NCBI GenBank assembly: GCA_003599855.1
Contig: QZKG01000031.1
Span: 1 to 51,606, forward strand
Direction: 5' to 3'
Source: Gaiellales bacterium
GTDB taxonomy: Bacteria; Actinomycetota; Thermoleophilia; BMS3ABIN01
Length of the DNA stretch: 51,606 bases
Made by a program: the position numbers and the translations under genes
Shown here: piece after piece, positions 1 to 9,035 of the stretch
Layout of the letters: each line of letters begins with the position of its first letter
Numbering within the stretch: position 1 is the first letter of the stretch
The notes under the pieces: model-generated
Databases searched by the model: none
What the model was told of the DNA's origin: nothing
The model's input: only the letters and a program-made list of their open reading frames with translations

Positions 1-90
1 GTTCTTCATGGCGTATCCTTTCTCTGGTTTTTCATCAATTCCAGTTAGGATACGCCACCTTTCATCCTTTGGTCATACACAACTTTCGAG
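1..90 (-). mobile_element. possible edge of an insertion sequence with the first codons of a gene leaving the window
   Basis: On the minus strand an ATG at 9-7 (Met-Lys-Asn...) is preceded at good spacing by an AAAGGA-type ribosome binding site and runs off the window. A 10-base inverted repeat (GGCGTATCCT at 10-19 and its complement at 47-56) surrounds the leader. The stretch is AT-richer than everything to the right. The leader layout reminded me of IS256-type transposase genes, but only three codons are visible, so the identity is a guess. It could equally be an ordinary gene start. Confidence 0.2.
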
Positions 91-138
91 CATAGCTCCT
101 CGGTAAGAAGATAATGTGCATGGATCGTTCCGGGCTTC

Positions 139-549
139 TTGGTTATATGGTTAATTTTTCTTGGATACAATTTCCATAGAGTTGCCGAACTAAAAAGATT
201 CATTGAGCAGTTAAAAAAAGGACTGGATGGGGTTCCAGATCTTAATAAGAAAAAGAAGCTAGGTGGCGCTTATCCCATAGGTATGGGTTTTGTGTTGGTT
301 GTAGCGATGGTTTTAATGTTTGGGGGGCTTTTCTATTACGGTGGCTGGTTATTAAGCGATCAAGGCGGATGGGCCATTGTTTTCTATGCATTTGTTCTTT
401 TATTAATAGTTGCTGGTCTGGGCATATGTATTATTGCTGATTTTTGCATTTGGCCGTTTACAGAAATTTTGGGAAGATGTCAGAAACAGATTAAGTCTAG
501 TCCGGGAAAAGAAGGAATAGACGCCGATCACCCTCCCGTTGAAGAGTAA
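139..549 (+). CDS. hypothetical membrane protein, possibly truncated at its 5' end
   Basis: I do not recognise a family. The 136-residue product begins at a TTG without a clear ribosome binding site. The frame stays open upstream to a stop at 112-114 and encodes further hydrophobic residues, so this may be the remnant of a longer gene cut by the element suspected at the left edge. Visible features are a hydrophobic N-terminus, a basic stretch around residues 36-41 (KKKK), two strong membrane segments near residues 48-70 and 77-102, and an acidic, soluble C-terminus. Base and codon use are clearly AT-richer than the neighbouring housekeeping genes, which suggests recent acquisition. No partner gene points to a function. 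Confidence 0.45.
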   Translation: MVIWLIFLGYNFHRVAELKRFIEQLKKGLDGVPDLNKKKKLGGAYPIGMGFVLVVAMVLMFGGLFYYGGWLLSDQGGWAIVFYAFVLLLIVAGLGICIIADFCIWPFTEILGRCQKQIKSSPGKEGIDADHPPVEE

Positions 550-687
550 ACAAAGTCATTTCTTTCACAGCCGAAGTTCATTAAATCTTCTTCGCAAGCC
601 CCGCGACCTGCTGTAGAATAAGGACATCAGGGCTGTTCAGATAACGTCCAAACAGCTCGACCAAGAAAAGCGCTCGCTGGCGTCCTC

Positions 688-1113
688 TCAGCGACGGCGC
701 CTGCGTCGGGAGGGGGGGACGAGCAATTCGCCCTTGGGCATGAGCACCAGGTCACGCCGGTAGCTCCGGTGTACCGCCTCTACCTCTTCCCTCAACTTCC
801 TGGTGGCGGCTTCCACCTCGGTGCGCAGAAAAGATATGCGCGAGCGCAGCTGCTCGATGTTCTCTTCGAGTTCGAGCACCTTCTCGACCCCGGCGAGGTT
901 CATGCCCATCTCGGTGGTCAGCTTCTGGATATAGCGCAGCCTCGCGATGTCATCGTCTGAGTAGAGGCGGGTGTTCTTGGGCGTGCGGGCGGGTGTTATT
1001 AGGCCTTTCTGCTCGTAGATCCGCAGGGTCTGGGGATGCATCCCCGCGAGCTCCGCGGCCACCGAGATCATGTACAGGGCCCGCCTGTCTTCATTCTTGT
1101 TCTTGCCGGTCAT
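688..1113 (-). CDS. hspR: HspR, MerR-family repressor of the heat-shock operon
   Basis: This 141-residue protein is the last gene of the dnaK-grpE-dnaJ-hspR operon, the standard actinobacterial position for HspR. The N-terminal MerR winged helix-turn-helix spans roughly residues 13-80 (ISVAAELAGMHPQTLRIYE, then TRLYSDDDI), followed by a dimerisation coiled coil to about residue 120 and a basic tail of six arginines. In the known family HspR binds inverted repeats near dnaK with DnaK as corepressor, giving feedback control. It follows dnaJ by 28 bases. I found no convincing HAIR repeat upstream of dnaK here. The C-terminal arginine codons lie just after a run of seven C residues, but the length matches known HspR proteins, so I keep this frame. 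Confidence 0.9.
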   Translation of the reverse strand: MTGKNKNEDRRALYMISVAAELAGMHPQTLRIYEQKGLITPARTPKNTRLYSDDDIARLRYIQKLTTEMGMNLAGVEKVLELEENIEQLRSRISFLRTEVEAATRKLREEVEAVHRSYRRDLVLMPKGELLVPPSRRRRRR

Positions 1114-1141
1114 TGAATCCGCCCTCCATGCCGGTCATGCG

Positions 1142-2239
1142 TTAATTCTTGAGAAGTTCGCGCGGATTCCACTCAGACAGGCGCGCGTATTCTTCCAGGG
1201 CCTCGCGCTGTTCATCGCTGAGCTCCTCGGGCACGACTACCTTCACCTTGACCAGCAGGTCGCCGTTTCCTGAGCCCTTCAGATGCGGCGCGCCCTTGCC
1301 TTTGACCCGCAGCTTCTTGCCGTACTGCGTCCCTTTGGGGATAGTCAGAGAGATATTGCCGTTGGTGGTGGGAACCTCCACTTTCGCACCCAGCGCCGCT
1401 TCAGCGAATGTGACTGGCACGGTGATGTGCAGGTCGTCGCCGTGGCGTTTGAACAGGGGGCTTGGCGCCACCTGTACCGTGACGTAAAGGTCTCCGGGAG
1501 GTCCTCCAGCACCCGAAGGCTGGCCCTTTCCCTTGAGGCGTATCCTGCTGCCGGTCTTGACGCCCGGCGGTATCTTGACAGTATAGTTCTTCCTGGCCCC
1601 TGTCTGGCCGCTGCCGCCGCATGCGGGGCAGGGGTTTTCGATGATCGTCCCCTTGCCGCCGCAGCGCCGGCAAGGCTGGCTGAGGGCGAAAAAACCCTGG
1701 TTCTGGGCGATGACCCCGCGACCCTGGCATTCAGGGCAGGTTACCGGCGACGTCCCAGGGGCAGCACCGCTGCCGTGGCATGTGGCGCAGACGACGTTCT
1801 TGTCCACCGCTATCTTCGTGGTTATCCCCTTGAGGGAATCATCGAAAGAGATGTTCAGCACGTAGTTCAGATCAGCGCCGCGAGAGGGCGCCGTTCTCTG
1901 CTGCCGGGAACCGCCGCCCCCGAACATGTCGAAAATGTCGGCGAACCCACCGGCGCCGCCCCCGAACATCTGGGCGAACATCTCGGGATCTATGTTCTGC
2001 CAGGTGGTTCCCTGGCCCTGGCCGCCGAAGTAGGCCGGGCCGGCGTCATAGGCCTTGCGCTTCTCCTTGTCCGAGAGGACTTCGTAGGCCTGGGATATCT
2101 CCTTGAACCTGGCTTCCGCTTCCTTGTTATCCGGGTTCGCATCCGGATGGTATTTGCGCGCCAGCTTGCGATACGCCTTCTTTATCTCTTCCCTGGAGGC
2201 GCTTTTGTCAACACCGAGTATTTTATATAGATCCTGCAT
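1142..2239 (-). CDS. dnaJ: DnaJ, Hsp40 co-chaperone
   Basis: The 365-residue type I DnaJ stimulates DnaK ATP hydrolysis and delivers unfolded clients in the cytoplasm. The J domain occupies about residues 1-70 with the essential HPD at about 31-33. A Gly/Phe-rich linker follows (about 72-125). The zinc-binding domain carries all four repeats: [24 protein letters not shown] and CPACGGSG. The two C-terminal beta domains complete the protein. Length and domain order are normal. It starts 20 bases after grpE and has only a weak ribosome binding site, so translation is probably coupled to the upstream genes. It resembles DnaJ1/DnaJ2 of other actinobacteria; only one dnaJ is in this window. Confidence 0.96.
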   Translation of the reverse strand: MQDLYKILGVDKSASREEIKKAYRKLARKYHPDANPDNKEAEARFKEISQAYEVLSDKEKRKAYDAGPAYFGGQGQGTTWQNIDPEMFAQMFGGGAGGFADIFDMFGGGGSRQQRTAPSRGADLNYVLNISFDDSLKGITTKIAVDKNVVCATCHGSGAAPGTSPVTCPECQGRGVIAQNQGFFALSQPCRRCGGKGTIIENPCPACGGSGQTGARKNYTVKIPPGVKTGSRIRLKGKGQPSGAGGPPGDLYVTVQVAPSPLFKRHGDDLHITVPVTFAEAALGAKVEVPTTNGNISLTIPKGTQYGKKLRVKGKGAPHLKGSGNGDLLVKVKVVVPEELSDEQREALEEYARLSEWNPRELLKN

Positions 2240-2259
2240 GGAACGGCACCATCAACAGG

Positions 2260-2829
2260 TCAACTGTCGTCGCCCTCGGATTCCCCCTCCGAGACTATCA
2301 CCCTGGCGGGCCTGACTACCTTGTCGTGGACACGGTATCCTTTTTCGAGGACGTCAATGACCCTTCCCTCGGGATGTTCTTCCGACGGCTGACAGAGCAC
2401 CGCCTCGTGGTGTGAGGGGTCGAAATCCTCGCCCGCCGCCTCTATCTCGCACAGGCCCCGCCTGTCCAGTACTTCACGTAGCTGGCGGTAGACCAGCTGG
2501 ACGCCTTCGCTAAGGACCTTCTCGTCATGCTCGACGGCTGCCTTGAGCGCCCTCTCGAAGTTGTCCAGGACCGGCAGCAGCTCCTCCACGATCTCAGCCG
2601 TGACCCTGCTGCTGGAAGCGTCGCTTTCACGCGCGACCCGCTTGCGGTAGTTGGCGAAGTCAGCCTGCAGGCGCTGCAGGGTGTCGAGATACTCGTCACG
2701 CTCCTTCAGCACCTGCCGGTGGATATCCTCGGACACTTCAGCCATGACCTCGCCGGCGGACGTTCCGGTTTCCTCCGTCGGGCCGCCGGCGCTCTCCGTT
2801 CGCTCATGCTGCTCTTTTTCGCTCATCAT
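2260..2829 (-). CDS. grpE: GrpE, nucleotide exchange factor for DnaK
   Basis: GrpE (189 residues) releases ADP from DnaK. The N-terminal 45 residues are acidic and low complexity. A long helical region follows (about 45-125) with the typical core LQADFANYRKRVARE, and a C-terminal beta domain contains the family hallmark ...FDPSHHEAV... and VLEKGYRVHDKVVRPARVIVS. It begins 7 bases after the dnaK stop, with an ATGATG start, so it belongs to the same transcript. Placement between dnaK and dnaJ is the usual arrangement. Length is normal for actinobacteria. Confidence 0.96.
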   Translation of the reverse strand: MMSEKEQHERTESAGGPTEETGTSAGEVMAEVSEDIHRQVLKERDEYLDTLQRLQADFANYRKRVARESDASSSRVTAEIVEELLPVLDNFERALKAAVEHDEKVLSEGVQLVYRQLREVLDRRGLCEIEAAGEDFDPSHHEAVLCQPSEEHPEGRVIDVLEKGYRVHDKVVRPARVIVSEGESEGDDS

Positions 2830-2836
2830 GGCAGGT

Positions 2837-4738
<1,902 letters not shown>

Positions 4739-4807
4739 TTCCTGTTCCTCCTTGTTCAGATAAAAAACGGGATTACAAAGCTAAATAAACCGTATTAGTC
4801 TGTTCCG

Positions 4808-4836
4808 ATTATAAAATCTAAGCCTATTACTGTCAA
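4808..4836 (-). promoter_or_regulatory. housekeeping promoter of the dnaK operon
   Basis: On the minus strand TTGACA (4836-4831) and TATAAT (4813-4808) are separated by exactly 17 bases, a perfect sigma-70/SigA consensus. Transcription would start about 60 bases before the dnaK ATG. I looked for the HspR HAIR repeat (CTTGAGT-N7-ACTCAAG) and the HrcA CIRCE repeat around it and found neither; only loose half-site-like sequence (ACTCAGG at 4844-4850) lies beside the -35. Confidence 0.85.
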
Positions 4837-4860
4837 ATATTAGACTCAGGTTTTTTCCCC

Positions 4861-5080
4861 AGGATTCAAGATGCCTAAACAATCATCCCTTTTGCCCGCA
4901 AGGCCGGCATAGGATAGAGTTAGGCAGGGGTACGCAAAGCTTGGACCCCCAGGCATGGAGCAGGCCGGACAGCCGTGGTTTCCGACAAGAGTGAGCGCGG
5001 GAAGGTTCGGGCGTTCGGAATCAGGCAGGGCCTCGGAGTTCCGGGGGCCACCTGCGGCGCGACCGGCCTTCAGACAGAAA
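4861..5080. other. gene-free stretch with a possible structured RNA, resembling a c-di-GMP-I riboswitch core
   Basis: No convincing coding frame. On the plus strand ACGCAAAGC (4932-4940) is followed by TTGGACC and, 23 bases later, AGCCGTGGTTTCCG (4971-4984). The spacing and the two blocks resemble the conserved GEMM-I (c-di-GMP-I) core, and a CC-a-GGC/GCC-GG hairpin (4949-4969) fills the gap as the distal stem would. However, the expected GNRA-capped 5' stem is not evident, a simple GGGGT/ACCCC hairpin overlaps the same bases, and the next plus-strand gene is pyruvate kinase about 500 bases away. I treat it as a weak candidate. Confidence 0.25.
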
Positions 5081-5082
5081 GA

Positions 5083-5100
5083 CGCCCCCTGGAGAGGGCG
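5083..5100 (-). terminator. probable rho-independent terminator of the small CX4C gene
   Basis: CGCCC (83-87) pairs with GGGCG (96-100) around an eight-base loop; on the minus strand it is followed by TCTTTCTGTCT, a moderate U-rich tail. It lies 40 bases past the stop codon at 5140. Confidence 0.45.
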
Positions 5101-5139
5101 CCTGTGATGCGTGGAAGTATATGAAGGATTATGCTGAAA

Positions 5140-5358
5140 TCAGAAAAGCAGCTCTTCTACGGTGCGGTTCTGCAGCAGGTAGGAAAAGAAGTTCACTATC
5201 CTCCTGTCGGACTCCATCTCTTCCGGCGACTTGTCCACATACAGCGCCGAAAGCGGGTCCAGCCTGCATTGATGGTCGGTACAGAAATCTGACTCCATGT
5301 CCTGCACCACCCATTTACCGCAACCTGGCGCTTTACACTTGTGAATCTTCTTGCTCAT
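5140..5358 (-). CDS. small probable zinc-binding protein (two CX4C pairs)
   Basis: I cannot name this 72-residue protein. Its N-terminal half has two cysteine pairs, CKAPGC (residues 8-13) and CTDHQC (26-31), spaced like a zinc knuckle or treble clef, with the additional His29. The C-terminal half is predicted helical and charged (SPEEMESDRR...). The gene is isolated, flanked by its own candidate promoter and terminator, and is divergent from pyruvate kinase. The start ATG has a weak GAGCGAG ribosome binding site. The cysteine layout and conserved-looking composition argue for a real gene, though the length leaves some doubt. Function unknown; nucleic-acid binding or a zinc-dependent regulatory role are possibilities only. 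Confidence 0.65.
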   Translation of the reverse strand: MSKKIHKCKAPGCGKWVVQDMESDFCTDHQCRLDPLSALYVDKSPEEMESDRRIVNFFSYLLQNRTVEELLF

Positions 5359-5425
5359 CTCGCTCTGAGCCTTGCCTGCCTGGAATCTTGGGATCTTCCA
5401 GCCAGAACCGCTACTAATTAAAGCT

Positions 5426-5454
5426 ATTATAAGTTATTTGACATGGTTTGAAAA
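5426..5454 (-). promoter_or_regulatory. candidate promoter of the small CX4C gene
   Basis: On the minus strand TATAAT (5431-5426) lies 17 bases downstream of TTTTCA (5454-5449). Transcription would begin about 60 bases before the ATG at 5358. On the opposite strand a TTGACA at 5438-5443 has no recognisable -10 at normal spacing. Confidence 0.35.
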
Positions 5455-5484
5455 GAGCCTGATCCATATCAGAACGGAGGACTG

Positions 5485-6900
5485 ATGGCAGAGAGGCGTA
5501 CCAAGATCATAGTGACTTACGGACCGGCGGTCGAGGCGGAGAGCCAGCTCAGGAGGGTGATCGACGCGGGCGCCAACGCATTCAGGCTGAACTTCTCCCA
5601 CGGCACTCACAACGAGTACGCCCAGGCGATCGCGAGGATCAGGGCCGTCGCGGCAGAGTCGGGCGTGCCGCTGGCCCTGATCGCCGATCTGCAGGGCCCC
5701 AAGATCCGCGTCGGGGACATGCCTGCGGAGGGCGTTGAATTGAGAAAGGGCAAGACTGTCACGCTCACCTCCAGGCGGATCAAGGGCGACGGGGAAACGG
5801 TGCCGGTATCGTTCCCCGATCTCGGCGGAGTCTTGCGGCAGGGGAAGAAGGTATTGCTGGATGACGGGCGGATCACGCTCAAGGTCCTCGAGGTCCAGGG
5901 TGGCGACGCTAACTGCAGGGTGATGATGGGGGGGCTGCTGGAATCGCGGAGAGGGGTTAATTTTCCTGGCATCGACATCAAGGCGCCGCCGATCTCCGGC
6001 AAGGACAGGCAGGACCTGGACTTCGCCCTCCAGGCCGGCGTAGATTATGTAGCCCTGTCATTCATCAGCAGCGCCGACGACATCGGCATGCTCCGCTCCC
6101 TGGTCGAGTCGCGCACGGAAAGGCGAGTGAGGATAATCGCCAAGATCGAGAACCAGGAAGCTATCAGGAACATCACTTCCATCATCGCGACAGCCGACGC
6201 CGTGATGATCGCCCGGGGCGACCTCGGAGTGGAGATCCCGCCTGAAAGGGTGCCTTACTGGCAGAAGGAGATCATCAGGCAATGCATCAGCAGCGCGAGG
6301 CCGGTGATAACCGCTACGCAGATGCTGGAGTCGATGATCGAGGACCCGGTCCCGACCAGGGCAGAGGCCAGCGACGTGGCCAACGCCATCTATGACGGCT
6401 CCGACGCGATAATGCTCTCTGGAGAAACAGCGATCGGACGCTACCCGGTGCGCGCTGTGAATACGATGCATCGCATCGCCAGGACCACGGAGGCAGCGCT
6501 CAGCCGGGAGCGTACCCGCCCAGGCGCGAGCCGCGCGTCTGTCTCTGACGCGATCAGCCATGCCGCATGCGAGATTGCCGAGAGTCTGGGAGCGCAGGCG
6601 ATCCTGACGCCCACCAGCTCCGGCAGCACGGCGCTGCAGGTGTCGCGACAGAGGGCTTCGGTGCCGCAGGTGGCGCTCAGCCCTGAGAAGGATGTGGTCA
6701 ACCAGCTGGCGATCGCCTGGGGGGTGATGCCTTTCATGATCAATCCCGCGCGCGACACGGACGACATGTTCGAGAAGGCGATAGCTGTCACCCGCGACAA
6801 CGGCATCGCGCAGTCAGGCGATGAGATCGTGATCACCGCGGGCGTGCCCGTCAACGTCGCCGGGACCACCAACCTCATCAAGGTGCACCGGCTTGATTGA
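5485..6900 (+). CDS. pyk: pyruvate kinase
   Basis: Pyruvate kinase converts phosphoenolpyruvate and ADP to pyruvate and ATP, the last step of glycolysis. The 471-residue length and domain order are normal: N-terminal barrel half with TKIIVTYGP (6-14) and NFSHG (36-40), DLQGPKIR (68-75) at the entry to the B domain (about 72-168), the active-site lysine region IIAKIENQEAIRN, the metal-binding loop MIARGDLGVEIP, and ATQMLESMIEDPVPTRAE, followed by the C-terminal allosteric domain from about residue 350. A GGAGG site precedes the ATG by a few bases. The first motif has TYGPA where most bacteria have TLGPAS, a minor change. It stands first in a plus-strand run with the FtsB-like, DUF501 and Ppx genes. 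Confidence 0.95.
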   Translation: MAERRTKIIVTYGPAVEAESQLRRVIDAGANAFRLNFSHGTHNEYAQAIARIRAVAAESGVPLALIADLQGPKIRVGDMPAEGVELRKGKTVTLTSRRIKGDGETVPVSFPDLGGVLRQGKKVLLDDGRITLKVLEVQGGDANCRVMMGGLLESRRGVNFPGIDIKAPPISGKDRQDLDFALQAGVDYVALSFISSADDIGMLRSLVESRTERRVRIIAKIENQEAIRNITSIIATADAVMIARGDLGVEIPPERVPYWQKEIIRQCISSARPVITATQMLESMIEDPVPTRAEASDVANAIYDGSDAIMLSGETAIGRYPVRAVNTMHRIARTTEAALSRERTRPGASRASVSDAISHAACEIAESLGAQAILTPTSSGSTALQVSRQRASVPQVALSPEKDVVNQLAIAWGVMPFMINPARDTDDMFEKAIAVTRDNGIAQSGDEIVITAGVPVNVAGTTNLIKVHRLD

Positions 6901-6983
6901 TTGAAGGTTCCGGCGCAGTGATGGCGAAATATCACAGGTAGAGACCGGGCAACGGCATGCCAGGTCATACGGAGGTATCGATA

Positions 6984-7397
6984 TTGACCAACAAATCGGC
7001 TGTAGCTGGCAGGACGGCGGTGACTGTGGCGAGGCGCAGGGGCCTGCTGCGGCTGGCTCTTGTGTCTGTGCTCATTTTGGTAGCTGCCGGATACGTCTCA
7101 CCTGCCTATAATTTTTACACCCGCAGCGTCGAGATCTCGGCGGAGAAAGGCACGCAGGAAGAGTTGCTGGCCAGGAACGGGGAACTGCTCCAGGAGAAGG
7201 AGCGCTTGCTGCAAGAGCCCTTCATCGAGGCTGCAGCCAGGCAGGAACTGGGCCTGGTCAAGCCTGGCGAGCAATCATATATCGTAGAGGAAATGGAGGA
7301 CCCGGCGCCGCTTGAGGAAATCGCTACGCCGGTGGTCGCCCCCGAAACGTCCCTTACCGGCCTGTATTCGATCCCTTTTATTTCAGCGACTGAATAA
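6984..7397 (+). CDS. FtsB/DivIC-like septum formation initiator
   Basis: This 137-residue single-pass membrane protein matches the DivIC/FtsB family, divisome scaffolds that bridge early and late cell-division proteins. A basic cytoplasmic N-terminus (ARRRG) precedes a membrane helix (about 28-46), then a coiled coil (EELLARNGELLQEKERLL) and the family signature ...EAAARQELGLVKPGEQSYIV, where the aromatic/Pro-Gly motif follows the coil. A Pro-rich extracellular tail ends it. I choose TTG at 6984 because GGAGG (6971-6975) sits 8 bases upstream; an in-frame ATG at 6957 has no such site. In other actinobacteria the same trio (DivIC-like, DUF501, Ppx) follows enolase. Confidence 0.85.
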   Translation: MTNKSAVAGRTAVTVARRRGLLRLALVSVLILVAAGYVSPAYNFYTRSVEISAEKGTQEELLARNGELLQEKERLLQEPFIEAAARQELGLVKPGEQSYIVEEMEDPAPLEEIATPVVAPETSLTGLYSIPFISATE

Positions 7398-7399
7398 AG

Positions 7400-7915
7400 A
7401 TGGGCGCGCTTCCCCGACGGAAGCTCCAGGAACTTGTCGGTCTGCAACTGGGCAGAAGGCCAGGCATCGCATTCCATGTGAGGGTGTATTGCGGGTACGG
7501 GTGGCCTGCGGTCATAGAGAATGACGCCTGCACGCCATCGGGAGAGCCTAACCCGAACCTGTACTATCTGACATGCCCCTATCTGCGCCGCGAGCTCGCC
7601 GTCCTTGAGGACGGCGGCTGGATCGAGCGGGTTCACCGGATGGCTTTACAACAACAGGCATTGAGGAAGCAGCTTGCCGCCGCCCAGAGAGAGCATGCCG
7701 CCCTCTGGCGCCGGAAGGCGGGCCGGGACTGGCCCGGCCCTGATGAAAGGGGCCCGCGGATAGCCGCCGCCGGCGACGATCTGGCAATCAAGTGCCTGCA
7801 CGCCCACTTTGCCTGGTTCCTGGTGAACGAGGACCATGAAGTGGGGCAGGTTCTGCTCAAGGCCATCGGGGAGAGGTGGTGCCGGGATGATCGCTGCGCA
7901 TCTCTCAGCCTTTGA
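7400..7915 (+). CDS. DUF501 family protein
   Basis: The 171-residue protein fits the DUF501 family, conserved in actinobacteria with no established function. Visible hallmarks are an N-terminal LGRRPGIAFHV..YCGYGWPAVIE block, then PNLYYLTCPYLRRELAVLEDGG, and the C-terminal IKCLHAHFAWFLV segment, which carries conserved Cys and His residues that could bind a metal. No membrane segment or signal peptide, so cytoplasmic. The ATG lies 2 bases past the stop of the FtsB-like gene, so the two are probably translationally coupled; Ppx follows 45 bases on. The arrangement is the same as in mycobacteria, where enolase rather than pyruvate kinase leads the group. Confidence 0.85.
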   Translation: MGALPRRKLQELVGLQLGRRPGIAFHVRVYCGYGWPAVIENDACTPSGEPNPNLYYLTCPYLRRELAVLEDGGWIERVHRMALQQQALRKQLAAAQREHAALWRRKAGRDWPGPDERGPRIAAAGDDLAIKCLHAHFAWFLVNEDHEVGQVLLKAIGERWCRDDRCASLSL

Positions 7916-7960
7916 CAGGATGATCCCGAACCAGGCGCGGTTCCTTGAAAAGGATGTCGT

Positions 7961-8890
7961 GTGAGCAATCGGGTTGCTGTCATCGACACGGGTACGAACT
8001 CGACGCGCCTGCTGGTGGCTGACGTCGATGACGGCATCCTGCGCGAGCTCGATCGCCGCACGGAGATAACCCGCCTTGGCGAGGGGGTGGAGATCGGAGC
8101 TCGCCTTCTGCCCGCGGCGCGATCGCGCGTCGAAGCAGCCGTTGAAGGATACAGCAAGGTGATCGATTCCCTGGGGGCGCTCTCGGTAATGGTCTTCGCT
8201 ACCAGTTCGGTGCGGGATGCTGCAGATGGGCCTGCTTTTATCGAGGATCTGGCGGGAACGCGGAATTACTCGTGGAGTGTGCTGAGCGGGGAGGAGGAGG
8301 CACGCTATGCTTTTTCCGGAGCAACGCTGGGTGAAAACGGCGAAGGCAAGATCCTTCTCTTCGACATAGGTGGCGGCAGCACCGAGATAGTCACCGGCTC
8401 GTGCGGCCGGGCTGTATATTCGCGCAGTCTGCAGACGGGATGCGTCAGGGTGAAGGAGCGTTTCTTCAGCAGCGATCCTCCCTCGGCGGCCCAGATGAAG
8501 GCCGCACGCACGCACGTCGGAGCCCTGCTGGAGGGGGCCTTGACTCCCGATGTCCTCGAGGATGTCACCAAGTCGATCGCGGTAGCGGGTACGATGACGA
8601 CATTGGCTGCTCTTGACCTTGGACTGGAGATGTACGACCGGGAGGCTGTGCACGGGCATGTCCTGTCCGCCGGCAGGATCGATGACCTGTTGGAGATGCT
8701 GAGCGGCATGACCGTATCCGAGCGTGAGGCGATCGGTATCATGGAGAGGGGGCGCGCCGATGTCATCACGGCAGGAGCTTTGATAGCTTCATTGCTGATC
8801 GAGATAGCAGGGATAGATTCTGTTGCTGTAAGTGAAAACGACATCCTGGACGGGGTGGCGCTAGCTTTCAGTTCGGGAGCTTTGCCATAA
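7961..8890 (+). CDS. ppx: Ppx/GppA family exopolyphosphatase or pppGpp phosphatase
   Basis: The 309-residue protein belongs to the ASKHA-fold Ppx/GppA phosphatases, which remove terminal phosphates from polyphosphate or convert pppGpp to ppGpp. Motifs: N-terminal phosphate loop VIDTGTNSTRLLVAD, ATSSVRDA (about residue 87), the catalytic-Glu region SGEEEARYAF, the second phosphate loop DIGGGSTEIV, and AVAGTMTTLAA. The length is that of the short actinobacterial type that lacks the C-terminal HD-like domain. GTG start with AAAGGATG upstream. From sequence alone I cannot tell polyphosphate from pppGpp preference. Follows DUF501 and precedes tRNA-Leu. Confidence 0.9.
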   Translation: MSNRVAVIDTGTNSTRLLVADVDDGILRELDRRTEITRLGEGVEIGARLLPAARSRVEAAVEGYSKVIDSLGALSVMVFATSSVRDAADGPAFIEDLAGTRNYSWSVLSGEEEARYAFSGATLGENGEGKILLFDIGGGSTEIVTGSCGRAVYSRSLQTGCVRVKERFFSSDPPSAAQMKAARTHVGALLEGALTPDVLEDVTKSIAVAGTMTTLAALDLGLEMYDREAVHGHVLSAGRIDDLLEMLSGMTVSEREAIGIMERGRADVITAGALIASLLIEIAGIDSVAVSENDILDGVALAFSSGALP

Positions 8891-8916
8891 ACCTGGCGTA
8901 GCGCCGGTGTGAAATC

Positions 8917-8922
8917 TATAAT
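8917..8922 (+). promoter_or_regulatory. candidate -10 element for tRNA-Leu
   Basis: A perfect TATAAT hexamer 15 bases upstream of the mature tRNA 5' end. No good -35 hexamer at 16-18 bases. A GGCG/CGCC hairpin (about 8892-8907), possibly marking the end of the ppx transcript, lies just upstream. Confidence 0.4.
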
Positions 8923-8937
8923 CAGGTCGGAATCATC

Positions 8938-9023
8938 GCCCGAGTGGTGGAACTGGCAGACACAAGGGACTTAAAATCCCTCGCCCTGCGGGCGTGTGGG
9001 TTCGAATCCCACCTCGGGCACCA
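8938..9023 (+). tRNA. tRNA-Leu, anticodon UAA, CCA encoded
   Basis: The acceptor stem GCCCGAG pairs with CTCGGGC, followed by discriminator A and a genome-encoded CCA (9021-9023). The anticodon stem AGGGA/TCCCT holds loop CTTAAAA with anticodon TAA. A long variable arm (CGCCCTGCGGGCG) marks it as class II, and the T arm has GTGGG-TTCGAAT-CCCAC. It reads UUA codons, rare in this GC-rich window. Confidence 0.97.
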
Positions 9024-9035
9024 GTAAAAAACGGC

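Noticed and set aside
581-720. Possible frameshifted extension of HspR past the run of seven C residues, giving a further 47 residues on the minus strand
   Set aside because: The annotated 141-residue HspR already matches the length and tail of known HspR proteins (motif ending in basic residues), so no frameshift is needed; the extra tail has no recognisable similarity.
5438-5470. TTGACA as -35 of a pyruvate kinase promoter
   Set aside because: No -10 hexamer at 16-18 bases; CATATC lies 21 bases away.
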